NCBI GenBank assembly: GCA_010015675.1
Contig: ML977020.1
Coordinates: 62,001 to 126,000, forward strand
Reading direction: 5' to 3'
Source of the DNA: Byssothecium circinans
Lineage: Eukaryota; Ascomycota; Dothideomycetes; Pleosporales; Massarinaceae
DNA: 64,000 nucleotides
How positions within the stretch are numbered: the stretch's first letter is position 1; every line of letters starts with the position of its first letter. A model generated the notes under the pieces. The model searched no databases, was not told the origin of the DNA, and worked only from the letters and a program-made list of their open reading frames with translations. Made by a program: the position numbers and the translations under genes. Shown here piece by piece: positions 50,779 to 60,116 of this stretch.

Positions 50779-53700
50779 ATGGCGCTTCCTACATTGCAGC
50801 GTCGTGCTGCTGTGTGCACACCCCTTGCTCAACCATCAGGAGCATATCCACCACGATCGCAAGCCATCATGAACAACTTGACCAATGGCAGCTACGGAAA
50901 TGACTCTACAGAATCGAGCTCTAAAACGGAATCGGATTCCGGCAGCTGTACACCAGCATCGATAACAACTACGCTCACTACCGTCTCTTCCAGTGTAGCC
51001 GAAGTCGGGAGCAAGCTGGGAGACCTGGGAAAATATATTGCGCTTGGAAGCCTCCACTATGATCAGGATATCGATGCCATACTGTCCGCACAACTGCCGC
51101 AATCGCGGGACAAATACATAGCTCCGCCCGCTAGTGATTTGGACTGGCCGGAACTCATTCATCCTGGCCTGCCCAAAGAAGTGCAAGACATCATTGGGAA
51201 CGAAGCGACGCGACTACTTGAAGCACGGTGGTTGCGGCTCTTTCTCCACCTCTCAGCAAGCAGCCCACAACATGCTCACAGTATCGTGCGCGTATATCTA
51301 TTACCGGAGGATCGCGGACGGCGCTTCATCGACCGCAACAGCAAGAGTCTTAAAGCAGCTTTACGATATCTTCTCGAAAAAATTGACGTCTCGCCACAAG
51401 CATGGTATGGAGACCACTCAGCAGCTGCCATTCAGCATTTTGATCCTTGGGCAAGCGTGGAGAACCGCTCGCTGTTCTACCTGTTCAACAGATTACCTTC
51501 ACCTGCACCAGAACCTCGAAAGATCAAAAGCCGGTTTTCTCGGAGGGCTGTAGAAAGCCTCCTATATTCCGCCAAGTTAATCTCACCGGATGAGGAGCTT
51601 CCTATAGAAGCGCTCAAAACCAAGCTTTATCCTTATCAGGCAAGGACTGCCAGTCTCATGATCCAGAGGGAGGCCGCACCTCAACTTAATCTTGACCCTC
51701 GCTTGGAGGTGCGAAAGTCACCGAACGGAGAGACATTCTATTTTGGTGCTAGGGATGGATCGTTTCTTCGTGAACCTCGTTATTACGAAACGAACCGAGG
51801 TGGCATTCTGGCGGAAACTATGGGGTTGGGTAAGACGATCATCTGTCTTTCTGTGATATTATCCACTCGTGGCCATCTACCTCAGATTCCACCAGCTTAC
51901 CAACCTCCTCCGCCCATACGCGACCGCGTCGGATCACTCAAAAACATGGCTGCGAGCATCATCAGTCGCTATGCTATTCCCGCCAAAGATGCCCTAGAGC
52001 GCAGGGAAGCTGACGAGGAGGTCGAACTTAACAACCACAAAGAAGCCCTCAGGCGCAATATCGCGCATTATGAGATACCGCCAGATCTACCACGCATGAA
52101 CAGAAGCACGAGAATACCCCCTCCAAGGCAACTGGTCACATGCTCTGGTACAATCATTGTGGTGCCACGGAACTTGCTACACCAGTGGCAATCCGAAATC
52201 CGCAAGCACGTAGCCCTTGGAAGCCTCAGAATCTTGGTCGTTGACACGGCACCAAAGCGTGGTAAAGTGAAGACGCCAGCACCAGGGCAAGATGCAGTGG
52301 AATTCTGCAGCGAGTTGCCAGCACCCACCGACCTTATGGAGTACGATATTGTGCTTTTCACCCGTAATCGCTTCGAGCAAGAGATTCAGGATGGAGCAGA
52401 TGAGAAAGGCCGTCGATCGTGGGCGGGCGCACCTCTTAGCTGCCGGTGCCCGTACATTGGGTCATCTCGAATACCAGATTGCTCTTGCACAGGCGATGTT
52501 TACGAAAGCCCCCTGAAGAAGATTCACTGGCTTCGCATCATCATCGATGAAGGACACAATTTCTCGTCTTCAGTGTCGAATGCTGTTCTGGTGGCGAAGC
52601 AATTACAAGCCGAACGACGTTGGGTAGTCTCTGGCACGCCAGCAAAGAGTCTCGTTGGTGTTGAGATGGATCTACTGGCCACGGAAGAAGAATCCCTCGA
52701 TCAGGCGTTCTTGCGAGAGACCACCATTGAGCAGAGAAAAACTTTCAATCTTGACGACGAAAACACCAAAGCAGCGAAAGCCTTGGGTTCGCTGGCATCG
52801 AACTTCTTGATGGTGCGTCCATGGAGCGACTCTTCAAGTGAGGGGCGACTTGATTGGGATGAATATATCTATCGGCACGAACATCAGTATCGAAAGACGT
52901 ATTCCGGCTTCTCATTATGCTTTCTGCGTACGTTGGAGGGTCTGGTAGTCAAGACACGGCCTGAAGACGTGGAGAAAGATATCGTGCTCCCGCCGATGAA
53001 GCACCGCGTGGTCTATCTGAAGCCTTGCTGGTTCGACAAAATGACAGCAAATCTCTTCGTACAAGTGCTTCGGGCGAATGCGATCACTAGCGAGCGATCG
53101 GATGTTGACTACCTCTTCCACAAGAACAGCATCAAGGCCCGGCATAATTTGATTCGCAACTTGCGGCAGTCGAACTTCACATGGACTGGGTTCAGATTAG
53201 ATGATGTGGTATCTACGCTGGAGACGAGTCAAAGGTATTTGGACAAAGGAGAAAAGCAATGCTCGCTCAAAGACGCAAACTTGCTGCTCGAGAGTAGTAG
53301 CATGGTTGCACAACTTGCAACATCTGAGAGCTGGATTGCGCTCAGCAAAGCACATGAAGTCGGCATGGCTGTTGAGAACTTTCCCCAAAACAGCGAAGAG
53401 AGCTTCTCGTTAGCGTATCCGCACCGTCCAACCATGGTCGGCATCACTCAACTGCTCGACGGTCAGCTTCATGTAGACTCGCATATCCTCACTGGGAACC
53501 CTTCCGAAGGTCTAGATGTGGTGGGTCAGGCAGCGAAAGCGAGGATCGCTGCAATAGCGGAAGCTGAGGACGAGACGAAAGAGTCAAAAGAGAAAGTGAC
53601 AGGCGATGCGCAGCTCAAGAAGGCCGGCGTGCCTTCGTCTTGCGTTGGATTACAGCCTGTGACCAGCCGTCGAACATCATCAATCGTGCAAAAGGCTTCT

Positions 53701-54807
53701 TCTCAAGCGAAGCCGAAGACGCCGAAGAACGCCAAAATGCCTCCCCAGAAGATGAAGCTCACCCTGAAGATGAAGGAGACTGCCGAACCTACGACATCAT
53801 CTGCAGATTTCTACGAAGACAAAACGGTGTCTCCAATCAGACCTCGCAAACGCAAGCTCACACTGTCCGACGAGCTAGCAGAGCTACCCGAAGACTCACC
53901 CCTCCGCGAAACCCGCGTAATAGGCACCACATCCGCGAAACTCTCCTACCTAATCACAAAAGTGATGAAACACCAAGCCACCGAAAAGATCATCATCTTC
54001 TACGACGGCGACAACGCCGCGTTCTACATCGCACAATGTCTCGAAATGCTCTACGTTAACCATCGCATCTACGCGCGCACTCTAGACAACACCAAACGAT
54101 CCGAGTACATCGCCCTCTTCAACGAGAATCCCGATATACGCGTCCTGCTCATCGACGTTGCCTGCGGTGCTCTAGGCCTGAATCTTAACGCTGCCAGCGT
54201 CGTCCTCATCGTCAACCCCATCAACCGTCCAGACATCGAAGCACAAGCCATCAAGCGCGCACATCGTATCGGCCAGACTAAGGAAGTCCTCGTCGAGACA
54301 CTCGTCCTCGAAGGTACCATGGAAGAAGCCATCTTCAAGCACGCAAAGAAGATGTCGCGGCAGCAATTCCTCGAAGCTAAGGAACTCGAAGACGATGCGG
54401 GGATTGTGGATATTATTCAGAATGCTGAAGTGCTTCCCATTGAGCCGGGGGAGAGCGAGGGGTTTGGGAAGTTCGCGCCGTTGGATGTGCCGCAGCAGGT
54501 CTTTGGCCGGAAGAGGAGGGAGAGGTATCATCGGTTTGGCGTTGCGACGGAGGCGAAGGAGAAAGCGGAGGGGAGGGAGAAACCGAAGAAGAAGGCTAAA
54601 GCCTCGGGCTCGAAGCTGAAGAAGGACGCGCTGAAGAATGGGAAAGCTGGTGCTTCTGATGGTGCTTGTGGGCGTGATCAGAGGTTTGTAATGGAGAACT
54701 CGCAGGGTATCACGCAGCCACCTCAGGTCGCGAGCGCTGCTGCTGCGGATACGTTCATGAGTGGTGGGTTTGGTGGCGTGGGTGGTGGGTCTTTGTTCTT
54801 TGGGTAA
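50779..54807 (+). CDS. SNF2-family helicase/ATPase
   Basis: Intronless, 1342 residues. Helicase motif I is MGLGKT (K352), motif Ia lies in CSGTIIVVPRNLLHQWQSEI, motif II is DEGH (590-593) and motif III is WVVSGTPAKS. Between I and II sits a long insert with a Cys cluster (CRCPYIGSSRIPDCSC), a possible zinc site. The C-terminal helicase half lies at about 1070-1210 (KIIIFYDGDNAAFYIAQCLE, motif V in DVACGALGLNLNAASVV, motif VI in RAHRIGQTKE). The two halves are separated by about 450 residues including a Lys-rich disordered segment (KTPKNAKMPPQKMK), and the C-terminus is basic and then Gly/Phe-rich. This split with inserts recalls the IRC20/SHPRH group, but I see no RING finger, so I leave it as an SNF2 ATPase. 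Likely nuclear DNA translocase. It is long and lacks introns, unlike its neighbours. Confidence 0.92.
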   Translation: MALPTLQRRAAVCTPLAQPSGAYPPRSQAIMNNLTNGSYGNDSTESSSKTESDSGSCTPASITTTLTTVSSSVAEVGSKLGDLGKYIALGSLHYDQDIDAILSAQLPQSRDKYIAPPASDLDWPELIHPGLPKEVQDIIGNEATRLLEARWLRLFLHLSASSPQHAHSIVRVYLLPEDRGRRFIDRNSKSLKAALRYLLEKIDVSPQAWYGDHSAAAIQHFDPWASVENRSLFYLFNRLPSPAPEPRKIKSRFSRRAVESLLYSAKLISPDEELPIEALKTKLYPYQARTASLMIQREAAPQLNLDPRLEVRKSPNGETFYFGARDGSFLREPRYYETNRGGILAETMGLGKTIICLSVILSTRGHLPQIPPAYQPPPPIRDRVGSLKNMAASIISRYAIPAKDALERREADEEVELNNHKEALRRNIAHYEIPPDLPRMNRSTRIPPPRQLVTCSGTIIVVPRNLLHQWQSEIRKHVALGSLRILVVDTAPKRGKVKTPAPGQDAVEFCSELPAPTDLMEYDIVLFTRNRFEQEIQDGADEKGRRSWAGAPLSCRCPYIGSSRIPDCSCTGDVYESPLKKIHWLRIIIDEGHNFSSSVSNAVLVAKQLQAERRWVVSGTPAKSLVGVEMDLLATEEESLDQAFLRETTIEQRKTFNLDDENTKAAKALGSLASNFLMVRPWSDSSSEGRLDWDEYIYRHEHQYRKTYSGFSLCFLRTLEGLVVKTRPEDVEKDIVLPPMKHRVVYLKPCWFDKMTANLFVQVLRANAITSERSDVDYLFHKNSIKARHNLIRNLRQSNFTWTGFRLDDVVSTLETSQRYLDKGEKQCSLKDANLLLESSSMVAQLATSESWIALSKAHEVGMAVENFPQNSEESFSLAYPHRPTMVGITQLLDGQLHVDSHILTGNPSEGLDVVGQAAKARIAAIAEAEDETKESKEKVTGDAQLKKAGVPSSCVGLQPVTSRRTSSIVQKASSQAKPKTPKNAKMPPQKMKLTLKMKETAEPTTSSADFYEDKTVSPIRPRKRKLTLSDELAELPEDSPLRETRVIGTTSAKLSYLITKVMKHQATEKIIIFYDGDNAAFYIAQCLEMLYVNHRIYARTLDNTKRSEYIALFNENPDIRVLLIDVACGALGLNLNAASVVLIVNPINRPDIEAQAIKRAHRIGQTKEVLVETLVLEGTMEEAIFKHAKKMSRQQFLEAKELEDDAGIVDIIQNAEVLPIEPGESEGFGKFAPLDVPQQVFGRKRRERYHRFGVATEAKEKAEGREKPKKKAKASGSKLKKDALKNGKAGASDGACGRDQRFVMENSQGITQPPQVASAAAADTFMSGGFGGVGGGSLFFG

Positions 54808-55874
54808 CAATCAGGGGGTGGTTGAGTGGCACAGTGGTGCGAGGTGAGGAGGATCGCGTTTGGTTTGGAGTCTGTTCTACAAGGCATGCTAAGTACTTTG
54901 GGGTTCGGGGTTTGCGAGGAGGAGGAGTAGGAGTAGGAGTTGGGGTAGCGTGCCCAGGGCCAGGTACGGAGGAGTATTTCGGGATCCCTTCGGGGGCTTG
55001 CTTCAGATTTCAGCGTACTTGCTCGTCTTTTCCACGTGTGGTTTTGGGAGGCTCTCTCCAGTACGTGTATGTAGCACATCGATGATATGAATTGAGATTG
55101 ATGGAAATTACGTTTACCTGGGTATTAGAGGATCCTCTACAAGTCAGCAATCAGTCCAGGCTGAGAAGGAGATAGGGTCTCGACCGACTCCGGCGATGGC
55201 AACAGATCCATCCCAAGGACCCAGGAAGCGATATAGCCAAGCTCTACTGATAGGGTCACTATAGGTAATCTAGACGGCGACGCTGGCTGAGCCCCGAAGC
55301 GTCTGAGCTTGTTCGAGAATGTTGTCTTGGCGTGTATGGATTATCGCTGGCCGCGGTGCGTCGGGCAACGGTGAAGCGGTCCTCGATGACCATCCTGTTG
55401 AGCAGCACCGACAAACGAGCTAACCCGCAGCGTGTCTCCCGTCGCCAACCTGTTCCCGGTGTACATTGGGCGGTTTGACCAGGCCGATAGGACAGATGTC
55501 TTCCTTACGCTGGCCGAGTTGGTGCAAACTTTGAGGGCTTCGATATTGGAGTCGCGATGCGAGTATGAGAGGGCATAGTCAGTTTTACGGTCGATGGGTT
55601 TGCAATCGCGCGCCTTGAGAAAGATCTCCCTGGCTTCCTTTCACATGGCAGACAGCTGCTCGACGGAGTGCGTGTCGCTGCGGTCGAAGTCGGCTGGTTG
55701 GTGGTTTGGTGCCCCTCCGGGTTACTCTTGATGGAAATTGCTTGGCACTTGGCGAAACTCGGCTGGGGAACTTCTCCCGTGGATGCTGAGCCAAAGTTCC
55801 CCATTATTCGTGCCCCGAAAGGCCGACACGACCTTAAAACACCTCATACCCAGTCCAGGTTCCCCGATTCCCCA
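54808..55874. other. intergenic, 1 kb
   Basis: No gene is supported. It contains the left copy of a degenerate direct repeat (see 55310). A frame opening at 55668 joins the kinase-like gene, but without an ATG before 55731. Confidence 0.35.
55310..55366 (+). repeat. degenerate direct repeat, left copy
   Basis: GTTCGAGAATGTTGT followed after about 20 bp by TCGCTGGCC and GTGCGTC. The same order recurs at 56912-56960, on the other side of the kinase-like gene, in the same orientation. Confidence 0.5.
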
Positions 55875-56678
55875 ATGGAGCAGGCATATCCTCCTATTCC
55901 CGATGATTTATGGAGCCTTGAGCCTATCGCCCATGGCGTTTCTGGCATTGTCTTTGAGATTTCCGACTCGGCCATTGCCAAAGTTGCTCTTGGGAAAAGG
56001 AACCAACCCGCCGTTGATACCGAGCATGCCATCTATCGTCGACTAGGCTACCACCCCTTCATTATCAAGTTTCTCTACGAACAAAATGGAAGGCTTGTCC
56101 TCGAACGTCTCCAGTACCCTTTGCGCAAACGACTCTTAGACCTGTCCGACGCCAGGAGGGTTCCTCCACTCAAGGACGTCCTTCGCTGGGCTCTCCAGCT
56201 TACGGAAGCACTCAGCTACGTTCATTCACAGGGTGTACTGCAAGTGGATATCGGCGCACATAATGCGCTACTTGACTGGGACGAAAATGTGAAGTTATCT
56301 GACTTTGCTGGGTCATCTATTGACGGTTCCACTCCGACTGTGCTCCCCAGCAGGAAATCTCAAAACCCGAACCTTCCCGAGGACGAACCTTCGGTTCAAT
56401 CTGAGGTATTCGCACTTGGCTCAATGCTCTATGAGGTGGAGACGACAAGGCAACCGTACCATGACAAGTCTGAATCTGAGCTTGAAAAGCTTTTCTCCAG
56501 CGGAGTATTCCCAGATACTCGTGCACTGGTGCTCGGGGAGATAATCGCAGGATGCTGGAAGTTGAAGTATGAAAACGTCCGAGAGGTGAAAAACGACATT
56601 GAACGTGTCCAGGGCAAACATTTAGACTTTTTTCCAACCCAGTCCCTAGGTGTAACGCCTTCTGCTTGGCGAATATGA
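55875..56678 (+). CDS. protein kinase-like protein, atypical catalytic motifs
   Basis: 267 residues from ATG 55875 (in-frame ATG at 55731 would add 48). It shows a reduced kinase fold: an N-lobe with AIAKVALG as the likely beta3 Lys position, an E in DTEHAIYRRLG, and LVLERLQYPLRKRL at the hinge. The catalytic loop reads VLQVDIGAHNALLD, where HRD is changed to QVD but D and N remain. The DFG motif is DFA (SDFAGSSIDG), and EVFALGSMLYEVETTRQPY forms the F-helix. The glycine-rich loop is present only in part (IAHGVSGIVFE). With D, N and Lys kept, activity is possible. The altered HRD/DFG suggest a specialised or pseudokinase. Such short kinase-like genes expand in filamentous fungi. Intronless. 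Confidence 0.75.
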   Translation: MEQAYPPIPDDLWSLEPIAHGVSGIVFEISDSAIAKVALGKRNQPAVDTEHAIYRRLGYHPFIIKFLYEQNGRLVLERLQYPLRKRLLDLSDARRVPPLKDVLRWALQLTEALSYVHSQGVLQVDIGAHNALLDWDENVKLSDFAGSSIDGSTPTVLPSRKSQNPNLPEDEPSVQSEVFALGSMLYEVETTRQPYHDKSESELEKLFSSGVFPDTRALVLGEIIAGCWKLKYENVREVKNDIERVQGKHLDFFPTQSLGVTPSAWRI

Positions 56679-58071
56679 TCCCATGTCTGCAAAGAACGGA
56701 ACGAAGTCCTTTCATCTTCCGCACAGGTTACATCTCCAAGGCAATGCCGTTGCTTGGGTTGTGGTGCTGGAAGGAATGGACTTGGGAGCGTTTTCCGGAC
56801 GAGCGAGGCAGGCGGGGCGAGGCAGGCTCATCAGCGAGCCATCCGCATGCGTGCACTAGAAGCTGCTAGAGAGTGGAGAATAGGAATTTGGCTGACGACT
56901 TGATTGTTCATCGTTCGAGAATGTTGTTGGCACAAGTTTTCGCTGGCCACAGTGCATCAGTCATGGCGACGACGCGCGACGGACAACGCGCGCGCGTAGA
57001 GTGATGAGGCAAGATGGCCGTAGAACGAGCATCAACGGTCGATGGTGATTAATAGTCACGGATTCAGAGAAGATTTCGAGCGTGCTATGGTGAGGCTTTG
57101 AGGATGGAGTGGACGATCGATGCCAAGCCGGCTCTCACCGGCACCAGGACCTGTCACATATGCAGGCAAGCTTTCTCGCGTGGCGCAGTTTCAAGAGTCC
57201 AAGCCGATCGCATCTCTCGCACAGAACCGAGAGTGTTGCAACACAGGTCATCCTGGAGCTTTTGCCGCCGGACGGATGAAAGTGCCGATCGGAGTTGCGC
57301 AGCTGTGAAATTGTGATGAGATGAGATGAAAAGGAGAAGACTGTGGGGATGGAAAATCGGGCTGGGATGAAGATGGGTCTGGAAAGAGATGTATGCACGC
57401 GACAACTGGCCACGCTTGGGCTGGTGCTGTGTATGTACTGTTAACATACGTCAGTTTCTTTTTTTGGGGGCATCATGGATCGTGGGGTGGATCTGTATGG
57501 CTGGGGGACTCGTTATGGTTCCGTTTCGCTCGGCGCTTGTGCTTGTGCTTGTGCTTGTGCCTGGGGCCGGCACGGTTTCGGTGGGGGATTTTGGGGAGGG
57601 GGATGGGCAACTTCTTCAGCTCCTCATCACAGACATGTCTCTCTCACGGTTTTGCAACGAATACCGGTACGTTCTTTCTCGCTAGGAGTTTCCGCGGTGA
57701 GGCCAGGTTTGATTAGGTTGATCGGGCGGCACGGGAGATTTGGGATTTGCTTGTGGTTGGTCATTATCGATTGATTGCTTTTGAAAGTGGAGCGGAAGGG
57801 TGCGGAAATCTTTCTTTGTTGCTTCGCAATTCGACACGATACGTTTCGATCCTCTACGGCGGTTTTGAGCTGAGATTGAGAGTGGAGTGATTCAAGGCGG
57901 TTCCGATCGTTGGTTGTTGGAGTTTCACTTACAGCTGCTTTGCTTTTGCTGCTGCGTCTCGTCGCATACTCATCGCCTCGGAGTCTTTATCGATCGGGGC
58001 CGAACAATCGACTGACTGGAAGAAGTTTCGCATTGAGAAAAAGAAGGAATACAGGGAGCACACACGCCACG
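56679..58071. other. intergenic, 1.4 kb
   Basis: It includes the right copy of the degenerate direct repeat (56912-56960), a CGCG-rich tract near 56985 and a short TGTGCT repeat at about 57535-57560. No gene is supported. Confidence 0.35.
56912..56960 (+). repeat. degenerate direct repeat, right copy
   Basis: GTTCGAGAATGTTGT, then TCGCTGGCC and GTGCATC in the same order and orientation as at 55310-55366, about 1.6 kb apart. Confidence 0.5.
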
Positions 58072-59439
58072 ATGCGATTCGTCACGAGACTACACGCCTG
58101 CTTCGCAGCCACTGTTATCTTCGTACTGTACTTTTGGATGCGGCCATCAGATTTAGTCCAAGACAACCTTCAAAGAGTGTGGAAAGGTCGGGCGCATCGT
58201 GTTGTCGTCTTTGGGGACGATTGGTCAGACACGGGAGCGTATCGAGTGGATGCACCTCCCAGGGCATTGGCCCGAGACAGAGACCCTCAACAGGGCGAGC
58301 GGTGGGTGGAGGCGTTGTGCGAAGAGGTGAGCTACCCTCCCCCCCTTTGCTGCGTTTGCTTGTTCAGCGGAAGCGGGATCGAACCGAACGGGAGGCAATG
58401 GCACTAACACCTATATGCCCACAGCTGAACTGCGACTTCATTGACAACTTTGCGCGGTCGGTACCTTCAAACGTGGAGATTGAGATGGTGGGGTCCGTCG
58501 TAGACGCCAACATATTCGCCAATGTGACGAGGAATGGGCGAAATGAGACGCTTTTGCTGTTCGACTTTCAGACGCAAGTGCAACAGTTCATCGCCTGGGA
58601 AGAGAAAAGGGGGAAGATGCCGGCAAAGCTCCGTGCCGTCGATGAGTGGACTGTGTTCACCGTCTTCTTTGGCATCTGGGACTTGCTGGAGTACTCCGCG
58701 TTGGAGAAAGAGAACGGTGCTCAGGCGATCGAACGCAGTGTGGAAGAGCTGATCCGCAACCTAGACATCCTAGCTGACCATGTCGGTGGGCCCGTCAAGG
58801 TGGTGATTCCCAGGCTAGTGGATGTGACGTTCCTCCCACGTTATGCGAACAAGAAGAACGAGTCGACCACAATGTTTGCCATGGATCAACACCAATCCGT
58901 CTTCATGTGGATGTACTGGAACCAAGTCCTGTCTCAAGCCATGGTCGAATGGGGCAAGGGAGATCTCTTTGTGCCGGACTTGCACGGAATCATCATGAAC
59001 CAGGTCCGCGCCCTGCAGCTATACTCCCAGCACATCTCGGATGCTACCGGTTATGGCAAACAGGAACCCCTCTTCGACAATGTCGAACAGCCGTGTCTAA
59101 CCCCCATCACGAATAGCACCCCGAGCCAGATGCAAGCAGCCGGCATCGAGAAGTGTGCCGAGCCAACACGCCACCTCTTTTGGTAAGTCGACCATGCTGT
59201 ACAAACGCATTGTCTCAGTCTAACCAGGCAACAGGGACGACCTGCATCTTAGCGGGCCTGCCCATCAACTAATTGGAAAAGAAGCCGCCCGCCTGGTGCG
59301 TGGAAACTTAACGATCAATACCGCTGCCCGTGAGCGAGCGCAACAACGTGAGCAAGTGCAGCGCTTCGCCACTACAAGTCACAAAAACCAACCACAGGGT
59401 GAGTCGGGTTTCAACTTGAAATTCCCTCATGGATATTAA
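58072..59439 (+). CDS. SGNH/GDSL-type hydrolase, membrane-anchored
   Basis: Exons 58072-58326, 58425-59182 and 59235-59439 give 405 residues. A short cytosolic start and one hydrophobic helix (ACFAATVIFVLYFWM, about residues 10-24) indicate a type II membrane or secretory protein. Block I of the SGNH family is VVFGDDWSDTGAY (GDxxSD, the Ser nucleophile). Block V is DDLHLSG (the Asp-x-x-His pair) at the exon 3 start, and the middle carries FFGIWDLLEY in the place of the GxND-like block. N-glycosylation sites occur (NVT, NET, NES). It is probably an esterase or lipase acting on the cell surface or wall. An alternative end exists: a GTGAGT donor (about 59400) spliced to CAG at 59460 would end at 59493 with HLTILEPD. 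Confidence 0.82.
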
Positions 59440-59493
59440 CAGTCCGTGTCAAAGACAGGAGTCAAACACTTGACCATACTTGAGCCAGACTGA

Positions 59494-60116
59494 TGACCGA
59501 TGCACCGAACTCCGCCTCACAAAAAAGGGTTACACAAGCAATGGTGTCGTACTCCCCGAGCAGGTATTCATGCCACTTGTTTGTGGCTCTATTGTGACAG
59601 CTTCTGTGTGCGGGCATTGTCAGCTCTCTTTCTCCCTTGCATAACTTGTGTTGGAATGTCTCAGAGATCGGTTGACTTCCTTGTGTTTTCGCCGCTTCTG
59701 GTGCGGGACAGACCCTCAAGAACAAAGAAAATAAAAGTCATGGCGGAACACGCATCCCACGGTCGCGTCGACCGGATCTGTCTGGAACAATCAAATTATA
59801 GGATTCAGCCGCAAATGCGCATCACACATCCACGCACATATGCAAAGTCCAAGCGCGCAGCAGCTATGCAAAGCCATATTACTCATAACAGGCCAAAGAC
59901 AAAGAGAAGCTGTACCTCCACATCGCATTTGCGGTACCCAGAACCAATCTTTTTTTCTCGCTCTACTACTGCTCCTGTTGTGTTCGGTTCAGTACAATGA
60001 AATTGATGTCCCATCGTTGACAACAAAGAAACTCGTCTGAAAGAAACAACCTTTCCGTCCAACGTTAGCCGTCAGCAGCTAGCTCCGCCAGTTCGAATTG
60101 AGCGAAGCGTGCCAAA
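59494..60116. other. intergenic before the HMG-box gene
   Basis: It probably contains the promoter and 5' UTR of the HMG-box gene. Open frames at 59500-60040 lack domains. Confidence 0.35.
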
